Positions 9,361-17,515 of a stretch of 64,000 nucleotides of DNA are shown piece by piece. Position 1 is the stretch's first letter, and every line of letters begins with the position of its first letter. The position numbers were made by a program, and so were the translations under genes. Origin of the DNA: CAWAPD01 sp963783865 (GTDB lineage: Bacteria > Actinomycetota > Thermoleophilia > UBA2241); the NCBI GenBank assembly GCA_963783865.1, contig CAWAPD010000001.1, positions 992,001 through 1,056,000 on the forward strand. The letters run 5' to 3'. The notes beneath the pieces were generated by a model. The model did no database searches. It was given only the letters and a program-made list of their open reading frames with translations, and had not been told where the DNA came from.

Positions 9361-10098
9361 GTGACGCGCAGCGCTCGCATCGTAGTGGCCGCCGTCGGCT
9401 TCGACCTCGGCGAGACGCTCTACCACTATCGCGAACCGCCGATGAAGTGGATCGAGAAGGGCCGGCCGGCCCTGGAGACGGTCGTCGAGGCGTGCGGCAT
9501 CGACCGGACCAAGGCCGACATCGCCAGCGCGCACAAGAAGCTCGAGAGCTACAGCGACCACCTGCGCGAGCGCATCGAGGAGGTCTCGGCCGCCGACGTC
9601 ATGACCGACGTGCTCGCGGCCCTCGGGGGCAACGCCGGCGAGCACATGGAGACGGCGGTCGACGCCTTCTTCGGGTTCTTCCGGGTCAGTCTCGAGGCCT
9701 ACCCGAGCGCGATCAAGACCCTGAAGAAGCTGAAGAAGGCGGGGTTCAAGACCGGCGCCCTGACGAACGTGCCGTTCGGCATGCCGCGGCGCACGATCGA
9801 AGAGGACCTGGCGCGCGTCGGCCTGGCTCCCTATCTCGACAACTTCGTCACCTCGGGCGACGTCGGGATGCGCAAGCCGCACCGGGCCCCGTTCGAGTGG
9901 CTGGCGGCGACGCTGGGGGTGGCGATGGGGGAGATGGCCTACGTCGGCAACCTGCCGACCGACGTCTCCGGCGCCCTCGCCGGCGGCTGCATACCGATCT
10001 TCCTCGACCGGACCGACAACGGCATCGACTTCGGCCAGGCGGCGACCGTGCACCACCTCGACGAGATCCCGCCGCTGCTCGAGCTGACGAAGCGCTGA
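9361..10098 (+). CDS. HAD-superfamily hydrolase
   Basis: A 245-residue cytoplasmic phosphatase-like protein. Motif I reads FDLGETL, with nucleophile D15 but Gly17 in place of the usual second Asp, as in several actinobacterial HAD subfamilies. Motif II is TGALTNVP near residue 138, the Lys motif is GMRKPHRAPFE near 172, and motif IV is YVGNLPTDVSGA, where Asn replaces the usual first Asp. A helical cap lies between motifs I and II. The altered motif I makes ordinary phosphatase chemistry uncertain. The substrate is unknown. Confidence 0.78.
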   Translation: MTRSARIVVAAVGFDLGETLYHYREPPMKWIEKGRPALETVVEACGIDRTKADIASAHKKLESYSDHLRERIEEVSAADVMTDVLAALGGNAGEHMETAVDAFFGFFRVSLEAYPSAIKTLKKLKKAGFKTGALTNVPFGMPRRTIEEDLARVGLAPYLDNFVTSGDVGMRKPHRAPFEWLAATLGVAMGEMAYVGNLPTDVSGALAGGCIPIFLDRTDNGIDFGQAATVHHLDEIPPLLELTKR

Positions 10099-10115
10099 GC
10101 GGGATGGAGAATGAG

Positions 10116-10145
10116 GCGGGGCGGGGCCGTCCGGCCCCGCCCCGC
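10116..10145. terminator. Bidirectional terminator between convergent genes
   Basis: A 14-bp perfect GC stem (10116-10129 with 10132-10145) lies between the end of the HAD gene and the end of the minus-strand coiled-coil gene. It can serve both strands; no long T-run follows. Confidence 0.6.
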
Positions 10146-10165
10146 TTCGTACCGTTCGGCGACCG

Positions 10166-10384
10166 CTAGCGCTCGATGCGCTCGCGCTCGCGGGTGAGCT
10201 CGCTCTCGAGACGCCGCAGCTGCTCGTCCTGCCACAGACGGAGCATCTCGCGCTCCCGTGTCTCGCGGGCATGCTGCTCGCGCTCGACGCGAAGCTGCCC
10301 GCGCTGCCGCTCCTGCTCCTTGAGCAGCTCGCGGCGCTGACGCTCGTAGCGTTCCCACTCTTGACTGGACCAGCCGTTGCACAT
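10166..10384 (-). CDS. Small highly charged coiled-coil protein
   Basis: A 72-residue protein of unknown function. From residue 8 to the end it is almost entirely Arg, Glu, Gln and Leu in one predicted helix (WERYERQRRELLKEQE and onward). The start ATG 10384 is set by an excellent AAAGGAGG 7 nt upstream; the frame is open further but without such a site. It begins MCNGWSS, leaving a lone N-terminal Cys. No related neighbour gives a clue, though the strong ribosome site argues that it is expressed. Confidence 0.68.
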   Translation of the reverse strand: MCNGWSSQEWERYERQRRELLKEQERQRGQLRVEREQHARETREREMLRLWQDEQLRRLESELTRERERIER

Positions 10385-10502
10385 GGCCCGGCCTCCTTTG
10401 TCATGGGTGTTTGCAGGCATGTTTCCTGCTGGCGACATCTGAAACGTGTGATCTCCGGCGGCTCGGACGGGCGGTCGACGGCGGAGTAGCATAGGGTGCA
10501 GA

Positions 10503-10538
10503 GGCGGGCGGCGCGGGGCGTGCCCCGCGCCGCCCGCC
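10503..10538. other. 17-bp perfect hairpin in a divergent intergenic region
   Basis: Arms 10503-10519 and 10522-10538 pair perfectly. The site lies between the divergent starts 10384(-) and 10571(+), so it cannot terminate a neighbouring gene. A TAGCAT hexamer at 10488-10493 would start a transcript at the base of the hairpin, making it a 5'-UTR structure of the DUF6506 gene. Confidence 0.5.
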
Positions 10539-10570
10539 CGGACCACCGATCGACCTCAGGAGGCGCCGAC

Positions 10571-10900
10571 ATGCCGTTCACCGCCCTGTTCATCGCCACC
10601 GCGCCCGACGCAGACCCCGCGACACACCGGAGCGTGATCGACACCGGCGTCTACAAGCTCTTCACCGTCGTGGTTCGGGACCACCAGCAAGCGCTGGACC
10701 TCTGCGAGCGCATGGTCCCCGCTGAAGGCGTCGACTCGGTGCTGCTGTGCCCGGGACACGCGCACCAGGACGTCGGTGAGATCGCCGCCGCGGTCGGCCC
10801 CGGCGTGTCGGTATCGGTCGCCCGCGGCGACAGTCGCAGCATGGGCATCGCCCGCCAGGCGATGGAAGAGGCCGGGTGGTTCGCGGTCCGCGGAGCGTGA
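10571..10900 (+). CDS. DUF6506-like small protein
   Basis: A 109-residue protein without a known activity. The pattern FTALFIATAPDADPATHRS, then YKLFTVVVRD, VDSVLLCPGHAHQDVGEIA and VSVARGDSRSM matches a compact alpha/beta family found in anaerobes, which I recall as DUF6506. AGGAGG lies 7 nt before ATG 10571. Conserved Cys and His in LLCPGHAHQD could bind metal. It is followed 37 nt later by another small gene on the same strand. Confidence 0.72.
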   Translation: MPFTALFIATAPDADPATHRSVIDTGVYKLFTVVVRDHQQALDLCERMVPAEGVDSVLLCPGHAHQDVGEIAAAVGPGVSVSVARGDSRSMGIARQAMEEAGWFAVRGA

Positions 10901-10937
10901 CCAGCGACCGCCACGGTCGGCCTCATCAGGGGGAGGC

Positions 10938-11195
10938 ATGAGCGAGGACGTCGATGTCGCCGTGGTCGCCGGCAAGAGCCAGGCCGAGGCGATCATGAAG
11001 GCGCTCAAGAAGGGCGGGATCCATCACATCGGATTCTGGCCCGAGCACATGCTCGACTTCTACGGCGGCAAGGCGATCGGCCTCGCCTACCCCGACGACC
11101 AGCATCTGGGCCCGTTCCACGTCCGAGTGCGGGAAGAGGATCTTCCGGCAGCGAAGCTCGTCCTGTCGTCGGCGGGGTTCGTGCCGCCGGAGTAG
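10938..11195 (+). CDS. Small DUF2007-like putative signal-transducing protein
   Basis: An 85-residue protein with a ferredoxin-like pattern: an opening beta strand (VAVVAGKSQAEAIMKALKKGGI), a central stretch ending HVRVREEDLPAAKLVLSSAGF, and little else. This layout matches the DUF2007 (PII-like) signal proteins, often tagged by the 'V.V...D...A...L...G' ending. GGGGGAGG precedes ATG 10938. No partner is evident; the assignment rests on pattern alone. Confidence 0.6.
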   Translation: MSEDVDVAVVAGKSQAEAIMKALKKGGIHHIGFWPEHMLDFYGGKAIGLAYPDDQHLGPFHVRVREEDLPAAKLVLSSAGFVPPE

Positions 11196-11210
11196 GATCG
11201 CCTCAGGCGG

Positions 11211-12473
11211 TCACGCGCCCTTCAGCCCGGCCTTCATCCGCGCCGCGTACTTGAGGCGGCCTCTCGCCACGGCCTCGGCCGACGGCCACGGCTCCCAACC
11301 CGAGGCGATGGCGCCGCGCATCACGCCGGCGTCGGCGACCTCGCGTAGCAGCGTGGCGCCGACCAGGACCCCGTCGCGCAGCAGCAGCTTGCGGTACACG
11401 CCGCGGCGCTCGTCCAGGTAGACGACCTCCTCCAGGCCGTCGCCCTCGCGGTGCTTGTTGATGCCGAAGGAGGCGACCGACAGGCCGAACAGCGTGGTGA
11501 TGTTCTCGGCCAGCGACCCGGCCGAGGCGACGTCGTCGCCGGCCATGTTGGCGCCGGCGACGGCGCCCTGCTCGCAGGCGTCGATCCAGTTGGCGACCAG
11601 CTCGACCTCGCCGGTGATGCGGTTGCGGCCCTGGGCGACATCGCCGGCGGCCCAGACGCCGGGGGCACTCGTGCGCAGGTGGGCGTCGACCAGGATCCCC
11701 TGGTCGACGCCCACCTGCGCCCTGTCAACGAACTCCACGTTCGGGCTGACACCCTTGCCGGCGACGAGCAGGTCGGCCTGCAGGTCCGCACCCGAATCGA
11801 GAGCCACGCGGTAGCCCCCGTTCGCCCGCTCGATCGCCGTCACGCTGGTCCCGAACAGGAACTCGATGTCGGCGGACCGCGCGACGTGGTCTTGGACCAG
11901 CCCCGCACAGGTCGCGTCGATGTTCTGCGACAGGACCTGGCGCGAGGCGACCACACACGTCACCTTCAGCTCAGGACGGGCCACGGCGGCCGTCACCTGC
12001 ATGCTGACCAGGCCGGCGCCCACCATCACGATGTGCTTCGCCGTGAGCGCGGCCTCGTGGATGCGGCGAGCGTCGTCGACCGTGCGCAGGTAGTGGACGT
12101 CGACGGCGATGCCGGGGTCGAGGCCGGCCACCCGCTTGGCCGCGCCGCCGGTCGCGATCAGCAGCTTGTCGTAGCCCAGCCTGGTCCCATCGGCGAGGGT
12201 CACCCGCCGGGCGGCGGTGTCGAGGCCGACCGCGGCGTTGCCGAACCGGCAGGCGATGTCGAGCTGGCGGTAGTACGTGAGGTCGCAGAAGTAGAGGGCC
12301 GACTCGGGCATCTCGCCGCTCAGGTAGTGCGTGGTCAGGACCGGCGAGTAGGCCGTGCAGTCCTCGGCCGAGACCATGGTGATGGCGTGGTCCCCGCCGC
12401 GGACGCGGATCTCCCGCACGGCGGCGATCGCCGCGGCGCTGTTGCCGAGGATAAGGATCTGCTCACGTGTCAT
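11211..12473 (-). CDS. NAD(P)/FAD-dependent oxidoreductase of the AOR operon
   Basis: A 420-residue flavoprotein of the pyridine nucleotide-disulfide oxidoreductase class II fold. It has an N-terminal FAD motif (ILGNSAAAIAAVREI), an NAD motif VMVGAGLVSMQVTAA near residue 150, and the second FAD site GVWAAGDVAQG near 275. No CxxC redox pair is present, as in NADH:rubredoxin or ferredoxin reductases. It is last in the AOR operon, so it may pass electrons between ferredoxin and NAD(P)H during aldehyde oxidation or acid reduction. Confidence 0.85.
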   Translation of the reverse strand: MTREQILILGNSAAAIAAVREIRVRGGDHAITMVSAEDCTAYSPVLTTHYLSGEMPESALYFCDLTYYRQLDIACRFGNAAVGLDTAARRVTLADGTRLGYDKLLIATGGAAKRVAGLDPGIAVDVHYLRTVDDARRIHEAALTAKHIVMVGAGLVSMQVTAAVARPELKVTCVVASRQVLSQNIDATCAGLVQDHVARSADIEFLFGTSVTAIERANGGYRVALDSGADLQADLLVAGKGVSPNVEFVDRAQVGVDQGILVDAHLRTSAPGVWAAGDVAQGRNRITGEVELVANWIDACEQGAVAGANMAGDDVASAGSLAENITTLFGLSVASFGINKHREGDGLEEVVYLDERRGVYRKLLLRDGVLVGATLLREVADAGVMRGAIASGWEPWPSAEAVARGRLKYAARMKAGLKGA

Positions 12474-12503
12474 CGTCGGCCTCCCGCGATACCGCCCGCC
12501 GTG

Positions 12504-12794
12504 TCAGCCCCCCGCCACCATCGGGAAGATCGAGACCTCGTCGTCGGGGGCGAGCGGCGTGTCGAGCCGCTGCAGGTGCCGCACGTTGCGCCCGTTGACG
12601 AGGATGATGATCTGGTCGTGCAGGGACTCGTCGGCGCCGTCGGTCCCGTCGGCGAAGACGGCGCGCCGGAACGGGGCGCCGTAGCGCTGCGCGAGCTGCG
12701 TCAGCAGCTCGCGCAGGTCGGTCGGCGCCCCGTCGATACGGCGCGCCGTCTCACCCGTGTACGACCGGATGGTGGCGAAGTACTTGACCGTCAT
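12504..12794 (-). CDS. MoaD/ThiS-family sulfur carrier
   Basis: A 96-residue beta-grasp protein ending in Gly-Gly (FPMVAGG), the tail that is adenylated and thiocarboxylated to deliver sulfur to molybdopterin. Sitting between the AOR gene and its flavoprotein, it probably serves synthesis of the tungsten- or molybdenum-pterin cofactor of AOR. ATG 12794 gives the usual MTVKYFATIRSYTG start. A strong hairpin lies just upstream, between it and AOR. Confidence 0.85.
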   Translation of the reverse strand: MTVKYFATIRSYTGETARRIDGAPTDLRELLTQLAQRYGAPFRRAVFADGTDGADESLHDQIIILVNGRNVRHLQRLDTPLAPDDEVSIFPMVAGG

Positions 12795-12818
12795 GTCGTC
12801 GCTTCCTTGGTCTTCATC

Positions 12819-12861
12819 CGGATGGGGCGGGGAGCGGCTGCGCCGCTCCCCGCCCCATCCG
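12819..12861. terminator. 20-bp perfect hairpin inside the AOR operon
   Basis: Arms 12819-12838 and 12842-12861 pair perfectly with a 3-nt loop. It lies between AOR and moaD, which are transcribed in the same direction, so it may cut or attenuate the message after AOR or protect its 3' end. Confidence 0.55.
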
Positions 12862-12866
12862 CTTGC

Positions 12867-14669
12867 CTACAGCGCCAGCTCCTTGAGCTTCGCCTTGGTC
12901 GGCACGCCCTTCGCGTCCCACCCGCGCTGCTCGTAGTACTCGGGCAGCATGACGTCGAGATGGTTGAGCTCGCCCTTGGAGGGGCCGGTCTTGATCGGTT
13001 CGGTGAGCAGCCGCTCGGGCAGCGTATCGTCGGCCGTCGTGTACCCGATCGCCAGGTTCCAGAGCCGCTCCTGGTTCCAGATGCGGTCGCCGATCTTCAT
13101 GAACTCGTCGACCGTGTAGTCCACGCCGGTCAGCGCCACCAGCTCCTCCACGAGCTCGGCGGCGCCGATCCCGAAGGTGGCGAACAGGCAGTTCCCGGTC
13201 GAATCGAGGGCGGCCGTCAGGTTCTGGAAGACGATGTCCAGGCCCGCCTTGCCCTCGGTCACGTGCGGGTCCATCGGCGTGAGCTGGCCGAGCACCTCGA
13301 CCGAGATCGTGTAGCCGCGCACGTGACAGCCGCCGCGGTTGCCGGTCGCGTAGTTCAGGCCGATGCCCTGCACGCCGCGCGGGTCGTAGGCCGGCATCTC
13401 CTGCTTCTTGGCGGTCATCGACAGCTCGGGATGGCCGTAGCCGTCGGCCAGGCGGTACGAGCCCTGGGCCAGCTTGGCGCCGAAGCCCTCCCCCTCACCG
13501 GTCTTGCGCACCATCTCGACGATCGCGGGCGCGTTGCCGAACCGCAGCTCAACGCCGTCGGTGTCGTCCGTCGTGATGATCCCGCGCTCGAACAGCTCCA
13601 TCGCGCAGGCGATGGTCGAGCCCATCGAGATCGTGTCGAGCCCGTACTCGTTGCAGAGGTAGTTGGCCTTGGTGATGGCGTCGAGGTCGTCGATGCCGCA
13701 GTCGGCGCCGAACGCCCACGCCGTCTCGTACTCGGGGCCTTCGCCGTTCCCCTCGTAGCCGGGCGCCTCGACCTTGGTGACCCGGCCGCACGAGCTCACG
13801 CAGCTCATGCAGCCCTTGACCCGCACCAGCTGCTTGGCGGCCAGCGATTCGCCGCCGATCTTGTCGGCGGTCGGGAAGTAGCCGTCGCTGAAGTTGCGCG
13901 TCGGCAGTGCTCCGATCTGGTTGAGGATGTTGACGAGGACGTCGGTGCCGTACGCCTTCAGGCCGGTGCCGCCGACTGGATGATCGAGGATCATCTGCCG
14001 CGCCTTCTTCGCCGCCGCCTTGAACGCCTCGGGGTCGGCGACCTTGACGGCACCCGTGCCGACGACCGCGATCGCCTTGAGGTTCTTCGAGCCCATGACC
14101 GCGCCGACGCCGGTGCGTCCGGCCGCGCGATGCATGTCGTTCATCACGTTGGCGATGAGCGCCAGGTGCTCGCCCGCCGGTCCGATGCACGCCACCTTGG
14201 CGTCCTCGTCGGTCTCGGCACGCACGGCGTCGGTCGTGTCGGGGGATGTGAGGCCCCATATTGCCGACGCGTCGCGGATCTCGACCTCGTCATCTCTGAT
14301 CCAGAGGTAGACGGGCTTGGCCGCCTTGCCCTCGACGATGATCGCGTCGTAGCCGGCGTACTTGACCTCGGGTCCGAAGGTACCGCCGGAGTTCGACGCG
14401 GCGAGCACGCCGTTCAACGGTCCCTTGGTGACGACGTCGTAGCGTCCCGCCAACGGCGCGAAGGTGCCGGTCAGCGGGCCGGGCGCGAAGACGATCTTGT
14501 TCTTCGGCCCGAGCGGGTCGGTCTTGGGGTCGACCTCGGAGCGGATGATGTGGCCGCCGAGGCCGCGAGCGCCGAGGTAGTCGCGGGCGACCTTCGGGTC
14601 GGTCGTCTCGCGAGTGACCTTCTTCTTCGTGAGGTCGACGCGCAGGATCGTGCCTGTCCAGCCGTACAT
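12867..14669 (-). CDS. Aldehyde ferredoxin oxidoreductase, tungsten/molybdenum-pterin type
   Basis: A 600-residue enzyme that interconverts aldehydes and carboxylic acids with ferredoxin as partner. The N-terminal domain (YGWTGTILRVDLTKKKV) and the cofactor-binding AAGRTGVGAVMGSKNLKAI near 185 are typical of the AOR family. The [4Fe-4S] ligands are CMSCVSSC near residues 286-293 plus a late Cys in STGNCLFATFG. It starts 1 nt after the stop of the upstream ferredoxin gene and is followed by moaD, giving a self-contained operon. The aldehyde substrate cannot be told. Confidence 0.93.
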   Translation of the reverse strand: MYGWTGTILRVDLTKKKVTRETTDPKVARDYLGARGLGGHIIRSEVDPKTDPLGPKNKIVFAPGPLTGTFAPLAGRYDVVTKGPLNGVLAASNSGGTFGPEVKYAGYDAIIVEGKAAKPVYLWIRDDEVEIRDASAIWGLTSPDTTDAVRAETDEDAKVACIGPAGEHLALIANVMNDMHRAAGRTGVGAVMGSKNLKAIAVVGTGAVKVADPEAFKAAAKKARQMILDHPVGGTGLKAYGTDVLVNILNQIGALPTRNFSDGYFPTADKIGGESLAAKQLVRVKGCMSCVSSCGRVTKVEAPGYEGNGEGPEYETAWAFGADCGIDDLDAITKANYLCNEYGLDTISMGSTIACAMELFERGIITTDDTDGVELRFGNAPAIVEMVRKTGEGEGFGAKLAQGSYRLADGYGHPELSMTAKKQEMPAYDPRGVQGIGLNYATGNRGGCHVRGYTISVEVLGQLTPMDPHVTEGKAGLDIVFQNLTAALDSTGNCLFATFGIGAAELVEELVALTGVDYTVDEFMKIGDRIWNQERLWNLAIGYTTADDTLPERLLTEPIKTGPSKGELNHLDVMLPEYYEQRGWDAKGVPTKAKLKELAL

Positions 14670-14670
14670 C

Positions 14671-15153
14671 TCAGCGCACCTCCTGGTAGGCGTCCTTGAA
14701 CTTCGCCGCGTAGGCCTTCTTGCGCGAGCGCACGTGCTGCTCGTCGTCGACGTACTCGAGCGCGCCGTTGGGACAGAATGCGACGCACTCGGGCGCGCCC
14801 TGGCAGTTGTCGCACTTGAAGATGCTGCTCGACGCCGCGTCGTAGCGCGCGTTGCCGAACGGGCAGGCGATCGTGCACATCTTGCAGCGTATGCAGGTGC
14901 CCTCGTCCCAGTCGACGAGCCCGTCGATCTTGGTGCTGTAGTGCATGGCGCCGGTGGGGCAGACGGTGACGCAGGCGGCGTCGTCGCACTGCTGGCACAT
15001 CATCGGCACCGACATGCCCTCGCGCTCCCATGTGTACGCCTGCACGCGCGACGCGCCCGGGCGGAACTGGCTTTCCTTCGCGAACGAGCACGCCAGCTCG
15101 CAGCTGCGGCACCCGGTGCACTTGTCCGGGTGGATCATCAGGATCTTCGCCAT
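14671..15153 (-). CDS. Four-cluster [4Fe-4S] ferredoxin subunit of the AOR operon
   Basis: A 160-residue polyferredoxin like the electron-transfer subunits of AOR and DMSO-reductase-family enzymes. Sixteen cysteines form four binding motifs: CTGCRSCELAC, CQQCDDAACVTVCP, CIRCKMCTIACP and CDNCQGAPECVAFCP. ATG 15153 has GGAGAGG just upstream and gives the compact MAKILMIHPDKC start. It is the first gene of the operon and probably carries electrons from AOR to the flavoprotein. Confidence 0.92.
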   Translation of the reverse strand: MAKILMIHPDKCTGCRSCELACSFAKESQFRPGASRVQAYTWEREGMSVPMMCQQCDDAACVTVCPTGAMHYSTKIDGLVDWDEGTCIRCKMCTIACPFGNARYDAASSSIFKCDNCQGAPECVAFCPNGALEYVDDEQHVRSRKKAYAAKFKDAYQEVR

Positions 15154-15613
15154 GGCCTCTCCTTGATCGATGCTTCGGGTATCAGTGTCGGCCGATGATC
15201 GTGCGCGGCCGTGACGGCGTCTACGGCGGCGGTAGGACGACGAGGCAGGGCGCGGGGAGCCGCTGGGGCGCAAAGCGTCCTCGGGTGAAGGAATGGTCCA
15301 GCTGCGCCGGGCCCCAGGCTGCGCTGCTGCGGGTCACCACGGCATCCTCTCTTCGTCCCTTCGGCGGCGCGTTCGACACCACGCGCCTCGAGGCGTTGTC
15401 CACAGGGTAGCGCGCCCAAATGCCCTGCGTAAGGTCTAAGTTTGCCCTTAGCGTGACTCGTGAGGGTTGGGGGTCGGCAACGCCGTCCATCCGGTGATGC
15501 GTCCGGGCCCCAGCCGGGCGCTCACGCGAGACTGGTATCCGCCTGCTGGTCGGCGTAGGGTCGGCGCGAGCCCATCCAGAGAGGCACCCGCTTTCCGACA
15601 GGAGAGGAGCCCC
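15154..15613. other. 460-bp divergent intergenic region between the AOR operon and SBP copy 2
   Basis: No gene is evident. An inverted repeat CTAAG (15436-15440) / CTTAG (15447-15451) in a locally AT-richer patch may be an operator. A TAGGGT hexamer at 15556-15561 is the best -10 for the SBP gene. The long leader on the AOR side could hold a regulatory RNA, but I recognise no known riboswitch. Confidence 0.4.
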
Positions 15614-17467
15614 ATGAGCGCAGAGCGCTGGAACCCCTCACGCCATCGCCTCGTCTTGTTGGCGACGATCGTGCTGCTCGTGAGTGGCCTCGCCTGGGGC
15701 CTCACGACGGCACTCGGCGCCGCCGGCAGCCCCAGTCCGGCGGCGAGTGGCGAGGTCGTGTTGCGCCTCGGCTGGACGACCGAGCCCGACAACCTGAACC
15801 CCTTCATCGGCTACGCCAACGACACCTACGAGATCTGGGCCATCCAGTACTCCTACCTGTTCGGCTGTGGCGACCACAACCAGCCGACGCTCGACCTGGC
15901 GAAGGAGTTCCCGACCGAGCAGAACGGCGGCATCTCGCCGGACGGCAAGGTGTGGACGATCCACATCCGGTCGGGCGTGAAGTGGCAGGACGGCCAGCCG
16001 CTGACGGCCGACGACGTGGCCTTCACCTACAACTACATCGTCAAGAACGACATGACCAACCTGACGAACTACACCCAGGGGATCGAGAGGGTGAAGGCGC
16101 TCGACCCGACCACCGTGCAGATCGTCTGCTCGGCGCCGAAGGCCGACTTCGAGCGAGCCACCATCCCGATCCTTCCCCAGCACATCTGGGGCAAGGTGTC
16201 GCCGCAGGCGGCGGCGACCTCGTACGTCAACAAGCCGCCCATCGTGGGCAGCGGCCCGTTCCAGACCGTCGCCTTCGTTAAGGGCTCCTACGTCGAGATG
16301 GCGAGGAACCCGTACTGGTACGGCAAGAAGCCCACCATCGACAAGATCTACTTCGAGTTCTACACGAACGCCGACACGATGGTCTCGGACCTCAAATCGG
16401 GCGGCATCGACGGCGCCTGGGGCGTCCCCGAGGCGCAGTTCAAGGCGCTCGGTTCGCAGTCGGGGATCAAGGGCGTCGCCTACGACTACTACGACTGGGA
16501 CTACATCGAGTTCAACTGCTACGACCAGCCTACGTCCCTGGGCAATCCCATCCTCAGGGACTGGCGCTTCCGTCATGCCCTCAACTACGCGGTGGACAGG
16601 CAGCGGCTCGTGCAGATCGCGTTCAGCGGGCTGTCGGCGCCGGCGACGACCATCATCCCGCCGCACACCTTCGCCGACCCCGACTACCACTGGGAGCCGG
16701 CGGCCGACCAGCTCTATGCCTTCGACCTCGCGAAGGCAGGGCAGCTGCTCACGGAGGCCGGCTATCCGCTGAAGAACGGCGTGCGCGTCGACAAGCAGGG
16801 CCAGCCCATCACCCTGCGCCTCCTGTCGGCGACCGACTACCCCGAGGGGCTGACCGAGTCCAAGCTCATCGTGGGCTGGTTCCAGCAGCTCGGCCTGAAG
16901 ATCAAGCTCTCGGTGGTCGACGTCGGCCAGTTCACCTCGGCGATCTACAACTACGCGGGCGGGCAGTGGAAGCCCGATTTCGACCTCGCCGTCTGGAGCT
17001 GGGGCTCCTACTACGACCCGGGCCAGACGCTGGCGTGCTTCACGACCAAGGCGATCGGCAGCCTCAACGAGCCGTTCTGGTCGAACGCGCAGTACGACGC
17101 CCTGAACGTGCAGCAGGGCCAGACGATCGACCCCCAGAAGCGGCAGGCGCTGATCTGGCAGATGCAGCAGATCATGTACGAGCAGACACCGTGGATCGTG
17201 CTCACCTACCCCGAGGAACTCGAGGCGTACAACACGGCCAAGTGGACCGGCTGGACCCAGATGTTCGGGGGCATCGGCCCGGCCTGGAACTGCGAGGGCA
17301 ACTACGACTCGTACCTGGACCTGCAGCCGACGACCGGCTCGTCGGGCGGCTCGTCGAGCGCCACGGCGACGATCGTGATCGTCGCCGTGGCGCTCGTGGT
17401 CGCCGCCCTGCTCGTGGCGCTGGTGGCGCGGTCGCGGCGGCGAGCCGCCCAGGTCGAGGTGGACTGA
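15614..17467 (+). CDS. Membrane-anchored ABC-type peptide/nickel solute-binding protein (SBP family 5), copy 2
   Basis: A 617-residue paralogue of the protein at 7344. ATG 15614 follows GGAGAGGAG; the signal peptide ends near GAAGSPSPAAS. The binding core shares TTEPDNLNPFIG, VKWQDGQPLTADDVAFTYNYIV, PPIVGSGPF and a C-terminal YPEELEAYNTAKWTGWT. After a Gly/Ser linker come one hydrophobic helix and RSRRRAAQ. It stands alone between the AOR operon and the oxidase-like gene, without transport partners. A binding role is clear from the family; the ligand is not. Confidence 0.9.
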   Translation: MSAERWNPSRHRLVLLATIVLLVSGLAWGLTTALGAAGSPSPAASGEVVLRLGWTTEPDNLNPFIGYANDTYEIWAIQYSYLFGCGDHNQPTLDLAKEFPTEQNGGISPDGKVWTIHIRSGVKWQDGQPLTADDVAFTYNYIVKNDMTNLTNYTQGIERVKALDPTTVQIVCSAPKADFERATIPILPQHIWGKVSPQAAATSYVNKPPIVGSGPFQTVAFVKGSYVEMARNPYWYGKKPTIDKIYFEFYTNADTMVSDLKSGGIDGAWGVPEAQFKALGSQSGIKGVAYDYYDWDYIEFNCYDQPTSLGNPILRDWRFRHALNYAVDRQRLVQIAFSGLSAPATTIIPPHTFADPDYHWEPAADQLYAFDLAKAGQLLTEAGYPLKNGVRVDKQGQPITLRLLSATDYPEGLTESKLIVGWFQQLGLKIKLSVVDVGQFTSAIYNYAGGQWKPDFDLAVWSWGSYYDPGQTLACFTTKAIGSLNEPFWSNAQYDALNVQQGQTIDPQKRQALIWQMQQIMYEQTPWIVLTYPEELEAYNTAKWTGWTQMFGGIGPAWNCEGNYDSYLDLQPTTGSSGGSSSATATIVIVAVALVVAALLVALVARSRRRAAQVEVD

Positions 17468-17515
17468 GCCGCAGGCCCATCCCGGCGCACAGCAGGGCCC
17501 CTTCGGCCGCGGCGG

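Noticed and set aside
11451..14699. An open frame of over 1,000 codons on the plus strand opposite the AOR operon
   Set aside because: Its residues are Arg/Ala/Gly/Val-rich without domains, and the minus strand holds well-conserved genes with ribosome sites. Long antisense frames are expected at this G+C.
15154..15613. A molybdenum/tungsten cofactor riboswitch in the AOR leader
   Set aside because: No match to the known Moco RNA core could be seen by eye. A covariance-model search would decide it.
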